From contig NC_079914.1 in the NCBI RefSeq assembly GCF_024868665.1, forward strand, positions 5,605,596 to 5,669,595: DNA of 64,000 nucleotides, read 5' to 3'. The notes below the pieces were generated by a model, which saw only the letters and a list, made by a program, of their open reading frames with translations, searched no databases and was not told the origin of the DNA. Below, piece by piece: positions 44,882 to 58,284 of this stretch (its first letter is position 1; every line of letters starts with the position of its first letter). The stretch is from Triplophysa rosa. Its lineage: Eukaryota > Chordata > Actinopteri > Cypriniformes > Nemacheilidae. The position numbers were made by a program, and so were the translations under genes.

Positions 44882-45593
44882 CGCATTCTAGTTATATTTT
44901 GATCACATGCAAAATTATTCTCATATTCATAAACAAGTGGCTGTTTATGGGATTATTGGAAATCAAATTTATCGAATACACATGATAAGAAAAATTGTGT
45001 AAACTGTTGTCTTTTTTTAATCCCGTTATTTGATAAGAATTGTGTCTATTTTTTAACCCAGTGCACAACACAAAATGTTAACTTCAAGGGAATTGTTTAT
45101 CGCTGTTTTAATTGAATGCTAAATTTAAATGCAAACTGCAGTGGTATGGAGAAAGCGTGATAAGTGTATTCCTAACCAGCCGCAACAGCGATCTGTGATG
45201 AGCGACAGTGGTTTCTATTTTAGAACTGGTTTTATTTCTATGACATAGCGGCTAACAGCTTCGTCCACACAACAAGCTCATTCAAACGGAAATTCTGCAC
45301 CTCATGGATAATCATCATTAAACATGGATGAAGTGAGACTGGCTACATAAGTTTAGAATCCGAAATGATAGCAGCATTACAGAAGTCTGTAGGATGTATG
45401 TGCACTATTCAGTGCGAGAGGGTTCGCGAACAGAGAAAATCTGTTCTGTTTGGCTGTGTTTTGTAATTTATTTTCACGCCATGCCCCTTTTTCATGTTCA
45501 GTGTGGACAGATCAATCGATTATGGCTGAAATCTTAACGCACCACGTTTTGTAAGGACGCTGTGTTATGAGCGTGCATGTTAAGATGTCAGTA
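44882..45593. other. noncoding
   Basis: No gene or repeat identified. Confidence 0.5.
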
Positions 45594-47300
45594 CTTTTGG
45601 ATTTTGTCTAAATCTATCATCATCAATCCATGTTACACACTGAATATTGCAGTGAACGTTTCCTGAGATGCTTAGGGGTGTAATTTGGTCTTTAAGCACA
45701 GTGGCAGTAAATGTCTGTGGGTGTCTGACACTTCTCATATCTTCCTGTATTGCATCCAGCTGCAGAACTTGAGAGCAGTTTTTAACCAGCAGCACTAGAA
45801 AAACCGTCTTTAATGTCGGGATCAAACTGCAAGACTTTAAAAGCTGTCGAATTGCTGTTCTTCTCACACAGCATGACTGTTTGGTATAACATTTATTGGC
45901 CAGTCTAGAAATGACAAGCGCCTTGACAAGAAGCTTCGTTGCATGCTCTATTAGGTACAGTCTGATCTTCATCAGCATAGCAATGGTAGGAGAAACCATG
46001 CGCTTGTATGATGGGAGCCAGTTATGTGTATATGGAGAAGAGCAGAGGCCCACCAACTGATCCCTGTGGAACCCCATTGACTTGATGCAATTTGGAGACC
46101 TCACCTCCTGAGCTACATTAAAGGATCTCTGTGGGATATGATTTAACCTGTTAAAAATTATGTCATAAAAGAATTCCCTTCATGTTTACATGTATTTCTG
46201 TAACTCTAACTATCATATGTGGTATCATTTGAAAGCTTAGAGTCTCTAGTTTCTGGAGAAGTACACCATTTTGGCATTTATCGTACATTAAAATAACTTA
46301 TAGGCTGAAATTAATCATATCCCCATGTCATTGCTCTTTTAAAATCATGTATGTTTATGATCATGAAAAGTTTTCATATCGCTCAAATATGTCCAACATG
46401 TTCAAGTTATATATCAAAAAAATGAAAGCTGTTATGCTACAGAACATAGATCTCCAGTTGGATTTATTGATATTTTACCACAGATCGAATGCAAGTCGAA
46501 TGAATAATGATGAAATTAATATTTGTAAACAAACAACACATCAATCGAAAACAAACAACACATCCATCAAATATCTTAGTTAATAACTGCATCCCACCAT
46601 TACACTCCACAAATGCTACATAATGTTTTCCGTTAGGTTGTTTTCTAAGTCCATTCCTACCTCTTCTTGTGGTTTTAAAAGTTAAATATCTGCTTCCAAT
46701 GTCTCCCATCAACGTGCTGCTTCAGCAACGTGACATAGAAGCTTGGATAGTTAAAAATTCAGTTAAATATCTGAACCGCTTGTCTATCCAAGTGAGATAC
46801 ATATTAAACGGAAGCTCAGACTTAATTGTCAAGAACAATTGTATGCAGGTTCCTGGGCCCCTCAGGCTCAGAGTAATACAATTTCAAAAACAGACTTTAT
46901 AAAAAGCAGTGTTTTATGAAATTCGGGGGGGGGGTTTCCTGGAATATGACACCAAAATTTTGTATTTACACCACTGTATCTAGATATGTTGTGCATTTAA
47001 AATTGGGTATGCCAAATTCAGGAAATCCCAAAAATGGCCCAGAGTTTAATAGGAGAGTGAAGTTCTAGTGATGCCTTGTGATGAGAGGGTGGGCAGAAAA
47101 ATTTGATGATTAACCATGTCAAAAGCTGCAGACATGTCTAGGAGAATGAGAACTGTTGATTTGGACTCACCTCTTGCCCTCCTTAGAGCTTCCGTGACTG
47201 ATGGCAAGGCAGTTTCCATTGAGTAGCCGCTTTTAAAACCTGATTAGTTAATGTCCAACTTGCAATTTCTTAAAAAATGAGTTTATTCAATATTAATCTC
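45594..47300 (-). repeat. degenerate retroelement fragment split by a later insertion
   Basis: 45594-46146 and 47055-47300 carry the motifs CCCTGTGGAACCCCAT, GATATGATTTAA, AAAGCTGCAGACATGTCTAG and TTTCCATTGAGTAGCCG of the same common teleost repeat as 42275-43010. Their order shows that 46147-47054 was inserted into it. Frames across it are decayed. Confidence 0.5.
46147..47054. mobile_element. about 0.9 kb element inserted in the retroelement fragment
   Basis: The ends CCTGTTAAA and TTTAATAGG are inverted. The interior near the right end (GGAAATCCC..AATGGCCCAGAG, GTATGCCAAATTC) matches a repeat common in zebrafish-like genomes. No gene. Confidence 0.5.
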
Positions 47301-48571
47301 TACAGGTGCGTTTTGCTGAATTTATCTTCAAAAAGTTGAAGATAAATTAAAGGGTTTAACAAATTCTTAATAATACTAGGGCACAACCTGGGCCATTTGC
47401 TTAAGTATACACAGCAGGAGAGAAGTTGGTTATGTTACACACCAGATGAGCCATCATAAATGGCATTGAAAACAGTCTACAGATTCCGGTGCTGATTAAT
47501 ATAATTAATCAGTCTACATTTTGAAAGAGTATGTGAACATAAATTATACTCTTACTCTTGTAACCTTAATTCTAAGATGCAAAGACTCATGACATACTTA
47601 ACACGTCATTGTGCTTCTTGAAAGTTTGTTGTACCTGCTTATCATGTTTTGACTAAGCCCATTTGCCAAAATTTGTTTTCAAATGGTTCATGGCTCCTCC
47701 CCATTGCATTCCATACCTTGGTTTCCAGAAACTAAACAGGTTGTCAGGAATCAGGAAGATTAGTCTTTAGTACAGATGGAGAGGAGAAGTTGTCACTTTG
47801 AGAGGGAACTGCCTGGATTGTGGCAGAAGAAAAATGTAAGTTTCCTGGAAAAATGTTTTCCATCTTTAGTTGATTTTCTTGATTGTGTTTTAATTTTCCT
47901 CTTCCTTTTTTAAAGGGGCAGGCCACTTTTAAAGGATGTTCTGGAGGTTCTGCGTTTTTGTTTTTCACTTTTGTTCGAACAAACATGACAAAAGTACGAT
48001 TAAAAGTATTTCACCTGGCAATCAGGACTACATTCAACTGAATAGAAACACCTAAAAAAAGGAGCTGTGTGAATCAAAGAGGGTAAGAGAGTAAAGATCA
48101 AGAGGAGAAAGGTATTTTATCTTCACTAGTCAAGAACAAGCAAGCTTTATCAAAAGGTAAAGTATCTACCTAAAAAAGCATAAGAGTGTATACTTGTGTA
48201 ATGGTATTGGTATGGTCAAACTTTAAAATGTTCTTCTAACAACATTTTGAAGTAATAATAATATAATAATTCTTAATAAGTTGTGAGAATAAAATAGTTT
48301 AAATGACTTTTGTAGCTCAAAGTTCTTTTAGTAAAACCAATAGAAAATCAAAATGTGCATTGAATAGATCAAATTGTACATAAATACTTTAAGCATAGAA
48401 AATGATTACGTGTTACGTGCATACGTGTTATGTCATCACGCTCTTTCGCACTCACATGGTTGATGGCGCAAGAGTGCTTCGTTACCATCAATAATTAAAA
48501 AATTGACCAAAATTCGGTTTAAATCATCCAGTTGCTTCTTTTCGGTGGGTTTCATTCTAAATTAAACCAAC
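47301..48571 (+). promoter_or_regulatory. upstream region and likely 5' untranslated exon of the V-set gene
   Basis: 47700-48400 is repeated, diverged, at about 60170-60780. The shared order includes GGGGCAGGCCACTTTTAAA, GTTCTGGAGGTTCTG, TATTTTATCTTCAC, TTATCAAAAGGTAAA and AAATGTGCATTGAATAGATC. TCAAAAG/GTAAAG (about 48155) is a donor-like site that could end an untranslated exon. Confidence 0.4.
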
Positions 48572-50521
48572 ATGGGCAACAGGTATGTAGAGTATTGATG
48601 CATTTCAATAGAAATTAAACAGGCTTCGAAATGGATGACGGCATGTGGTCATTGTAGCCATCTCGGGAAACCTGGAGTTTATTTTTTACAAAATCGGCAT
48701 CATTTAGTGGTGATAAGAGTGAATGTTAGAGTGAATTCAATACAAATCATTTGGTACACCACTTTCTAGAAAAGATTAATTGGTCTGGAAACTTAAAATG
48801 TTTGTTTGGTTATTTCTTGTTAGCATTAGCTGGTGTAGGCATGAGAACGACATGTGGGACAACATGTTTTTGTGCTCTTAGTTTCCTTGTATATACTGAT
48901 ACAGTATTTGCAAGTAAACACCAACAACATTTAAATTTAGTTAACATGAATTAACAATGAATATTTCTACATCATTTGTTAATTTTGGTTCATGACAAGT
49001 AATGCATGTTTAAAATAAAATTTTGTTCTGAAACAATGAACTAACGTGATAAAACAATGAACAACAACATTTGTATTAATTAATATTCAAGAATTATGTT
49101 GCTTGTTGTTCATGTTTGTTACTGCATGAAGTAATGTTATTGAATGAGTCCTTGTTGTAAAGTGTTAACCTTTTGAGTTTCAGTAACTCTTGATTTTTGA
49201 ATGGGGTGTTACCATTAAAGCAGTGGTCCACTGATTTGGACACAGATTTGATGGGTGATTTCTTGTTGGGAGCAGAAGGAACAGACTGTCATTCACATTC
49301 AGAGTAGACACAATTGTATTATCGAGGTCAGACATTGATGTTGGATGATCCAGTTCTAATTCATCTCAAAGGTGTTTCAGTGGATTTAGGTCTTGGCTAT
49401 GTAATGGCCAGACTTCTTTCACACCAGATTCATAAACAATACGGACCTCACTTTGTGCACAGGAAAGGCTGGAGCATGAATGGGGTCTTCAGCAAACTGT
49501 TATAGGCACATTGTATGCAATAGCATAAAGATTCATCTTCACTGAAATTAAGACAAACTGGTTAATTAGAAAGTAAATACACTTTTATACTAATATGTTG
49601 TGTATTTCTCAAAATGGGAGATATTAGGGAAAAAGTCACCATGTTGTTGATGTCCTATTTCTTTTGTTTCTACAGTTGGTACATCATCTGCATTCTTCTG
49701 CCATTTATTAAAGGTGAGCATTAAACAATCAAACATTTTATAATTGTAAAGCATCAAAATTTTATTTCAAGCATTAATTTCACTATGATTTCAATCTTTG
49801 ACATGGCCTTATTCAGTCAAGATTATATTTTCACAGAATATTATGTAGGATGTTTTTCTGTGAAAAACAGTAAATCTCCAAAAAATGACTTTGGCTGAGT
49901 ATTCACAAGCAGGGTGGTTATTGACCCCACAAGTACAATGCCAAACTGTGTTTACATTCAATTGCAGGTTTTCCAGTGCCCCGGATGTTAAAAGTGGAGG
50001 CTGTTGCTGGACGGTCTGTGATCTTGAATTGTTCCTTGAGGGGCATTAATCCTGAAGAGATTTCTGTACAGTGGAGAGAAGATAACATAACCTTTATGTT
50101 TGACATTATAAAGGGCATAGAAACAGTTGGTCAAGAGTACAAGGACAAAGTTCAAAGTTTCCCTGAAGAGTATCAGAAGGGAAACTACTCCATCAAAATA
50201 GAACATCTTCAAATCACTGATGCAGGAAAATATCTGTGTCTTATCACAAGCACAAGCTTGCAGCATTCTGAAATTATAGTGCTTACTATTAAGGGTGAGT
50301 AAAATCTGAATAATGACTAGTATTTGGAGAAGACACATTATTTGTGGTTCATAATTGTAATGACTCATAAACCCAAACTAATGTTTATGTTTTGTTTAAC
50401 AGAAAGACCAGGAGGAACAGAACCAACTGAAACAAATTTAACCTCATCGGCTGATGGGTCTTCTGCTGTTATAGATGTAATGTGGTTCTTCTGGTTTTTA
50501 TTTTTGTTTTGTATGCATTAG
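48572..50521 (+). CDS. single V-domain B7/butyrophilin-like membrane protein, four exons
   Basis: Exons 48572-48582, 49676-49713, 49968-50294 and 50403-50521, all with good GT..AG sites, splice to 164 residues. Signal peptide MGNSWYIICILLPFIKG. The V domain has Cys38, Trp52 (VQWREDN), FDIIKG, FPEEYQKGNYSIKI and Cys107 in DAGKYLC. A 25-residue Thr/Ser-rich stalk is followed by a C-terminal hydrophobic segment VMWFFWFLFLFCMH with no cytoplasmic tail. That end suits GPI attachment or a tail-less membrane anchor. The V exon is 327 nt, as in the convergent gene at 53772-54559. The pattern recalls CD276, VTCN1 or butyrophilin V domains of fish, but with no C domain. No defects seen. Intron 1 contains two repeats (48940-49180 and 49200-49540). 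Confidence 0.75.
48940..49540. repeat. two transposon-derived repeats in intron 1
   Basis: 48940-49180 is rich in AATGAACAACAACATTT / TTGTTCATGTTTGTTA, an inverted MITE-like pattern. 49200-49540 contains TCATCTCAAAGGTGTTTCAG, GGACCTCACTTTGTGCACAG and CTTCAGCAAACTGTTAT, a degraded form of a common teleost repeat. The 63-codon frame there is not a gene. Confidence 0.5.
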
Positions 50522-50886
50522 TTTTATGCATGGTTTTGCATTGTTGGTTGATGTCAATGATATCAATGTTTGTTGATTCAATGTGATATCAATGATTCAG
50601 TGCTTCAATGCAAGAAGACCCAGTATTCAATGAGGCGAAATGCTGTAGAATGGAGTCATGAGGGAGAACCTTGTCTTTTATTGACTTGGGGGCCATCCTC
50701 ATGATGAAGATAGTGGGGGGACTGGTGGTCTGGAGGGGATTATTTTACACCAGACTACACTTTAGTCACCAAATAGTCTCCATATTAGTTTGGTAGCGGT
50801 GTCTTTGAGTATATCAAAATAAATATTGTTTCTAAAAGGAGCTGACTCTTCTGTTCACTATTGTATGTGTGTGATTTCACATCTTA

Positions 50887-52001
50887 CAGTTTTTCTCGAT
50901 TGCTTAAACACATTTCTTGAAATTATGCCTCGTATTCTCAAAACAGTAAACACAAATCCATAACATCTCACCCAATTCTCCAAACATCCTATTGTCAGGT
51001 CAAAATGAAGCTCTCTTCTCAAAACCATTCAAACTCGCTGAAAAACCAAACTTTTCCTGCAGAGATGACTTACAAGCCCTCAAAATCACCCACACTGCAA
51101 CATAGTCTTAGACACTGGTGAGATCAATTCAAAACACTGTTATTAAAACTCTTAGTGGGATTCAAGAATAATTTGACAGCTTAGTGTTTATTAGAATATA
51201 CAACATAAAAGAGTGCACATAGAGCAAAGTGCAAGAATGAGCTTTAGGAAAAAAATAAAAAATAAAACATTACACTACTGTAAAGTAGATGAAGATGATC
51301 TTACAAGACAAGAGAAGTTCAAAAACCAAAGAACAATATAAACTGGTCATGCAACACAATACGGTACACAACTGCACAAATAACATTTACATTCAGGCAT
51401 TTAGCAGATGCTTTTATCCAAAGCGACTTACAGAGTAGATAAAGGAAACAATACAGTGAAGCGATTTGTCAATAGGAGGCAATGTAAAAAATATGGCATC
51501 CTCTGCACCTTTGGCCCAATTTTGTAAAAGTATTCCGTATTTTCTGCAAAAGTACAGAACAGGTAAATAGGGTGTACACGTGCTACAGTTTACTGGATAC
51601 AGAATAGAGAAAGTTCTCTCATATAAAGTGTGTACTGTGATTATACTGTGTATAATGTTTACTGTAAGTAGTATAAAGCCCAGTAGATGATTCTAGGATG
51701 CACAATTACCTGTGCTCCTATTGATATTATCCTGAGATTCTGATTGGTGTGTCATCAGTTTTGCAACTGAATGTTTACTGATGGACAAATGTGTGCTATT
51801 TGAGTTTACATATTGACACTTCAGTTCATTATATTGTGTGTTTGTGTTTTCTGAATGAGAACATGGTTAAACCATTGCAAATTGAGACTGTTTGTGTGTG
51901 GGGGTTGTACAAATTGGTGTATTGTTCTGAGAATGTGTTTATTGTTGTCAGAAAATGGTGAGTTGTTTCATGAATTGTGTGTTAGCAATCGAGAAAAACT
52001 G
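50887..52001. mobile_element. 1.1 kb TA-flanked inverted-repeat element
   Basis: The ends CAGTTTTTCTCGATTGC and GCAATCGAGAAAAACTG are perfect inverted repeats, flanked by TA (50885-50886 and 52002-52003). TA duplication fits Tc1/mariner or related IS630-type elements. No transposase. A GCAGATGCTTTTATCC repeat core lies inside (51385-51445). Confidence 0.8.
51385..51445 (+). repeat. teleost repeat core, copy 2
   Basis: ATTTAGCAGATGCTTTTATC and CAAAGCGACTTACAGAG. Same core as 28478 and 56002, in the same orientation. Confidence 0.7.
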
Positions 52002-52003
52002 TA

Positions 52004-53771
52004 ATGTTGACAGCCTTCAGAACACTTTCAGAACATTATTTTCGAACTTCATGAGCATGACCTTAATCCCCCCTGCCCCTGAGTTAAAACAGGTTTTTGA
52101 CCTGTGTCATTTAACAAAAAGGCTAGCTACTTGACACATGTCAGGATGCTCAGGATCAATTTGTTTTGTTGCCATGGTTACCAACCGGGTGCTTCATTGC
52201 AGTTTCACAAATTACGAAAGAATGATTTAAGGTTGCATTTACGGATAATAAAGCCTTGTTTTAAATTAAAGTAATAGGTCACCGAAAAAATGGTCCCCAT
52301 TTACTTTCCTAGTTACTATGGTCAAGTCAATGGGGACTATTTTTGGGGATTATTTCTTTAATTATTCATAAAAATTTATACTAAATTATTTGACATGTAC
52401 ATAATCCCCAAAGATGAAATGATGTCAATACAACATCAGCCGCATACTGAAGAACTGCATCGTCTAAAAAAACTATAAAGTCGGGGTCTAAAAACGTTGC
52501 TGATTGGGTTAATATAGACACTTACAGTATAATTGAATCACTGTTCTAGTGATTATACAGTATATCAGACTGGAACTCATTTCGTAAATAACTATCCAAT
52601 AATAATAGCATCCCACGGTTGTAAAAAAAGATTGTACTATGATTTTACGGGAAAATGGATTGGCAAGCATCAAACACACAAAAGGGAGATTCCTAAAAAC
52701 ACTTGGTTAGTAACTGTCCAACACATCATAGATCATTTTGCAAGGTGTTAACACTGGTCCAGAATCACGGTTGCTTTTTATTTTTTTCATCATACATATA
52801 TAATTATGTCTTATTCGTTTAACATTGTAATTGGTTATACATTTTCATTTATTTGTATTCTTTTCAAATGTTAGTGCAGTGCTAAAATGCTGAAACAGGA
52901 AGTTCAGACATGCTGTATAACATAGAAACCTTCTTAATAACATTTGTAAATGTATTGTAAATCATTTTGGAGAGAAGCAGCAATGTAAATAACAAAAATC
53001 ACTCTGTACATTTCACTAGAAAATGCATTCTTAACATCTACATTCAGAACACATAACTAATAATAAAGTATTAATACAAATTAAATAATTTCGGATGAAA
53101 TTTTTTTTTTGAAAAGCAACAAAACAAATGAAAATAAATCAAACCAATTTACAAGAAACTACAATTCATATATTGAAATATTCATATAAAAAACACAGAT
53201 TCTCAAGTTTACTTTTCAGTCGTTTATATGATTAGATGTGATCTTTAGACCCATTAGGCCAACACTCACAAACATTTTATTTAAGATGGACATGAAGGGG
53301 CTGTAATACTTGTGAAGGGACTGCTGTCCAACAGAGTTTCAGGTAACAGAACAACAAAAATGGTCGCAAAATTATTCACATCTTATTGATTTTGCCAGCA
53401 CTTCTTTAGTGTGTGGGGAAATGTCAAACACTTCAGATCAGATAAAACATACTGCTTAAATCTGAACATAAACTTGAAAAACATATTTATAAGTTCACCA
53501 ACCCATTTTGTCTTAATTAATTAAATAGAAATAATGTTTTGGTACCAATCAAATTGTGGGTTTGTTCATACATAAAGTAGTGCGTAAACCTTTTTACTTT
53601 AAATCAGATGAAAACCCCACAAAACATTAAAGCCATCAAAAGCTCGTATTTAATGCTCCAAGGGGTCAAGTAAGTTGACAGACAACCTATTCTGTTGTTG
53701 TATGGGTCTGACAAACTGTGCTAGTGTAACCCTCCAGGAGCGGATATCCCTGATCTGGCAGCATTAAAATA
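52004..53771. other. noncoding between the two convergent V-set genes
   Basis: AT-rich; no exon supported. 52270-52340 contains a near-palindrome around ATGGTCCCCATTTACT ... CAATGGGGACTAT. Confidence 0.5.
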
Positions 53772-54559
53772 TCATTTATTTAATACAAATACACAACCTG
53801 GCAGCACCAAAACACAAAAAAGTACAGGAATTGAAATCTTCAACCACAATAGCTTGTCTTTTGCTCCTGTTGATTCTGAAATAAAAAATGGTTATGAAGA
53901 AAACATCACTGGCGTGTAAAGACAGCAGTACTTTAAGTAATTATAAATTTAAGCTATCATTTCAAAATATCATGTTATATCAGTCAGTTTTACTCACCAA
54001 TAATGTGCAGTTTTATGGTCACAGTTTCATGTGAATGTTTGATGAAGCAGTGGTACTCTCCGGCATCGCTATGTGTAAGACTGTTGAGTTTGAGGGAGAA
54101 GTTTCCTTTCTCAAACTCCTCAGGGAAAGTGTCAATTCTGTTCTTGTACTTTTGTTCCTGATCTTTTACTGAACTCTTGCCCTTAATTATTTCATACACA
54201 TTCTGTTTGTCATTGTATTTCCACATCACATCAATGTCTTGAACGTTGTGCTCATTTTTATTTGTAACACATGGCAAGAGAACAGAATCTCCAGTAACCC
54301 CCTCAGCTGTGGTCTTTCGATGCACTGAAATGAGAGAAAACTTGCTTCACAATCTGTCGCTTCTACATGCATCAGTAATTTACCTTTTACATTGTATTTG
54401 TATCTGAATCAAACAACTTATATGTAAATTGTACCTGCATCAGCAGTGTAGATGTTTATCATCAGTCCAAATACACAGATGAAGCAGCAGCTCCGAAAAG
54501 TTTCTGTGGATTTTGGCAGACCAGCTCGCCCCCAGACACATAAAATGGATAAGGGGTGG
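53772..54559 (-). CDS. single V-domain membrane protein, 5' end not resolved
   Basis: Minus-strand exons: 54559-54435 (leader, in frame as ..RSCCFICVFGLMINIYTADA), 54324-53998 (V domain, 327 nt) and 53875-53772. The V domain reads VTGDSVLLPCVTNKNEHNVQ ... DVMWKYND ... YEIIKG ... DTFPEEFEKGNFSLKL ... DAGEYHCF, with both Cys and the Trp. The last exon encodes LLWLKISIPVLFCVLVLPGC, then VFVLNK and stop: a membrane segment with almost no tail. The (D/E)IIKG and FPEE(Y/F).KGN(Y/F)S motifs and equal V-exon length mark it as a paralogue of 48572-50521. No ATG is in frame in the leader exon except an internal one too close to the domain, so a start exon further upstream is likely or the gene is 5'-damaged. 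Confidence 0.6.
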
Positions 54560-56001
54560 CTAAAAATAATAATAATAATAAATACAGTATGGTAACATTA
54601 TTGTTTTTATTGTATAAAATAAAAAAATTATGGCAACTGAAATGATAATATTTGTTAAACAAGCACATATAATAATAAAATAAACACTTACAGTCCCAGT
54701 GAAATTAAAAATGTAAATTCTTATTTTTTCATGAAATATTGCAGCGTTTATAGTAAATAGCTTATCAATGTGGGTAATTTTCTTTTTAAAATTCATGTAC
54801 CTCAAAATCTTCAGTTAAAATCTGAAAATGCACTTCCGCCCTGAAATGACAATCCATCTCAAATGACGTAAATTAGACAGCTTTTAGCCTTAAACCCTGT
54901 CCGGGAAACCGCCCCTTAATGTTTAGTAAATGCCGTTTTACAGATGAATTTTACAAACAAATGAATTGCCATTGTGCTTGTGGTTTGAGCAGTCAATGGA
55001 TTACATTTAATGGAGACATTTTATCCATTTTATCCAAATAGTTAAAACTATTCCGGCACTGGCAGTAAAAGACAGTAAATTTGTTTCAGACAATACATTT
55101 TACATTGAGACAGTATTGCCAAATTCAGTTTCCATGCAGATAAATCTGTCAGTTAATTCATGATGCATATTTTAACAATAATATGTTAATATTCTAAAAC
55201 TTAAATATGACAACAAAGCAGCATATTTGTGCATACATTCTACATCCAGGAATCGTTGTTACTCATCTGGCCTGCTAACCAGCTAAAACAAATCAAAAAT
55301 ACATTTTTAAAAATCCCTCAAATACACACTAGAGAGACACGCCTTGTTCCTTAACTTCTTGTTATTCATGATAATCTACTTTCAAAAGCTTTGAAGGTGA
55401 TCAAATGAAAAGTAAAAACAAACTAGATTAGCTACACTGCTAAGAACGTTGAAACGCTGAGTCATCTACTGTTACTATTTAACACTCCTGAATTAAGTGA
55501 ATGAAACATACCTGATGACCATGATGTACCAATATTTTTAAAAAAGGTGAAATAAAAATGGCTAAACTTATGGTAAAACTTTACATAACATACAGGCCTG
55601 AAAATTCTACTGAAAGCTAACACGTGGCGAGACGCTGTACGTAGCCTACAACGTAACTATATTCGATGTGACGTGAAATGGTGACGTGATTATCTTTTTT
55701 GATGCATACGTGTGTACTGTTTAAAAACAGTGTGTAGGCCACTGTATATTTATATAAATAATTCAAAATCAGTGTGAGAATGTTTTATCTTATTAAATGT
55801 CAATGAATAACATCATTTTTCTCACTTACACAGTGACACACAGAGAGTATTTTTTTACAGGCTAGCACATTAATTTCACTTTTAAATGTATGACCCATCA
55901 CAGTTCTGATAAACAATGGCAACTCACGCTACACTGGTTTGTATTTATGTGACACTATGATTTTCTATGCGACTGTTCGTTTAATACTGATAACTGAGAT
56001 T
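54560..56001. other. noncoding
   Basis: An AATAAT run lies at about 54565-54580. 54884-54917 is a remnant of the MITE terminus seen at 16571-16803. No start exon for the minus-strand V-set gene was identified. Confidence 0.5.
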
Positions 56002-56050
56002 AACATTTACGCATTTGGCAGATGCTTTTATCCAAAGCGACTTACATTGC
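56002..56050 (+). repeat. teleost repeat core, copy 3
   Basis: CGCATTTGGCAGATGCTTTT, then ATCCAAAGCGACTTACAT. Only the core remains. Confidence 0.7.
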
Positions 56051-57249
56051 ATCATACTATACATTTGTAGTATGTAAGTATTTTAAACGTACACCAAGCA
56101 GTTTTAAATGCTTAGTTTAGTAAGTTTTTTCACACTAGCCAATTGAACACTTCTGGATTAACCAGGGCTTGAAATGGGGAGAATATGGGAGGACTGGTAC
56201 AGGTAGTGAACTTCAAGGTGAAATAAGTTTTATCCATGTAAAAGGCTCTATTAAAACTGTATGACAATGTCGTACTTACTGTAAATACAGTGTAATTTTG
56301 TGCCTCAAATTTAAAATAATAGCAGATCTCCCTATTTAGAGTCCACCCTGTGAGTCTAATTTCCACCACTGGTAATAAATTAATGTAATGTACACTCGAC
56401 CCTGTCAGACAAACCAAGTCAACATACCTGTAATAGGTTTTCCTCACTCCTGATGAAAAATATCATGTAAAATACAGCAGAAGATTTTTCACCTGTTCCC
56501 ATCCCAAAACTCCTGAAAGACCAGGTATATATACTGGTATATATATACTGTACGTATTATCAACCTGTTATTGGATGGCAGAGTGCTTGGCTGTGATTGG
56601 TTAAATGGTGGTAAGACCTGTATGTGGTGTTTGTTGAAGAGAACACACACCCTAAAGGACAAGGAAGGATACATTCATGTAAAACCACTGAAACCTGCCG
56701 GAGTCACATATTGTACATTGTCAGATCTGCTGTCAGTCACATACATCTGATCAATTCATATTTGAACCCATGACTTTGGTGTTTCATGACTCAAGTGATT
56801 TATATTACCAGTTAAAAAAATGTCAACATCATATGTTATAATATAGACAAAACAGCAGTGGTATATAACTTTAATATATAATTGTACTATATTTATGTAA
56901 ATATTTTACCCAAAATGCATGGGATTAAGTGTTATTATGACTACTATTATTTGTCAGGAATGGTCTCAAATGTGTACTATTCCAGCTCTTCCTGGCAGTA
57001 GACAATAGACATACAGTGTTATGTCTTTAAATGACTTAATTAAGATTCCTTGAGAGGCTGTTCACACCTATCACATCTGAAAAATGTCACTAAACATGTT
57101 TCAGAGAAACATATTGCTATGATAAAAATTGCAGATATGTGCCATGTAGAAAAGCATATTTACAGAACTTATGCAGAATTCATCGTGATTAGTCAATAGG
57201 ATTATGATTGTTCCTTGTTATTTTTATACAACATGTCTTATTTTACCAT
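56051..57249. other. noncoding
   Basis: No gene or complete repeat recognised. Confidence 0.5.
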
Positions 57250-57745
57250 TCCACAGTGGTTCCCAACCCTGTTCCTTGGGGCACCCCTCCGAGAATATTT
57301 TAGATCTCGCCTTGTACTGTATAAAACAACAGATTTGACTCCATTTGCTGGAGTCCCTGTGTACTCCACTAGAGGGCACTCCCCACTGCACCTGAACTTT
57401 TCACATTGTACTACATTTCCCATACACTATACTCACTATGCTTAATCACTCACAGGTTCCCGGAACTCTCTGACTCAGGCAAAATGGCCACCCCTGAGCC
57501 TCACATGCCCCCCTGCCTCAGCCAAGATGGCCACTGCAGACGTTCCGTGCTTCCTGCTTTAACCAAGATAGAAACCTCTGAGCCTGGTTTCTAGTCTCAC
57601 CCTGGTTTCCTGGTGCTATGCTGCTGGCTCTGCCCTGCTCTATGAATGTTATCTACCTGCCCTGATCTTTGCCTGGTTTTCTGGACAATGTTTATTAAAG
57701 CTGCAAATCCTCAACCCTTTGTGTCTCAGAGCAGTATAACACACT
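57250..57745 (+). repeat. possible LTR or repeat fragment
   Basis: Begins CAGTGGTTCCCAACCCTGTTCC, a hAT/Charlie-type terminus common in fish. It is then GC-richer with AAAATGGCCACC / CAAGATGGCCACT and a terminal TTTATTAAAGCTGCAAATCC of the kind found near the end of fish LTRs. Two different fragments may be joined. Confidence 0.4.
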
Positions 57746-57760
57746 TTATACACCTATTGT

Positions 57761-58014
57761 GTTTCACTGAGGAAATAGCTACAAGAAGTTTTGAGCCATC
57801 ATAAATGCTGTTGAAGGCGATGTGTCTACAAGTTTAGGTGCTGGCTCATTCTCAGCTACTTTTATAAGGGGAATGAGTTCATAATTTACACTCCCACCTG
57901 TTTTTGTATTTTTTGTTTTAAGCTTACAATTCACTACTGAATGTGTTCTTCACACTGTGCATCTTCAGTGTTCATGCTCTGTTTGTTGTGCTTATCCCAC
58001 TTTTGCCTGCCCTG
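57761..58014 (+). repeat. 254 bp direct repeat, copy 1
   Basis: Nearly identical to 59749-60002 (GTTTCACTGAGGAAAT ... TTTTGCCTGCCCTG), 1988 bp apart in the same orientation. See copy 2. Confidence 0.9.
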
Positions 58015-58284
58015 TGGTGTTTTAAATAAGCTCCTAGATATCAAATGTACAGAAACGTGCGTGCACAGCCCACTTCAACTTTTGTGAGAAGAAAGTTTAT
58101 TTACGTTGCTTAAATGAGATTTATGGTAAACAATCACGATTGCCTACTTTTATGAAGGCATGAAAACACGTTGATAGTTATATTCGCCGTCCAGCTCCTT
58201 GAGCTTTTTAGGTTCAATTTGACACAACGCGCCACATTAACAGACAACGTTTTTAAGTGAGTTAAAAAGAGCGCGAAGCCGTCA

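Noticed and set aside
49314..49505. 63-codon frame in the V-set gene intron
   Set aside because: It coincides with a degraded common teleost repeat, and splice sites of the gene skip it.
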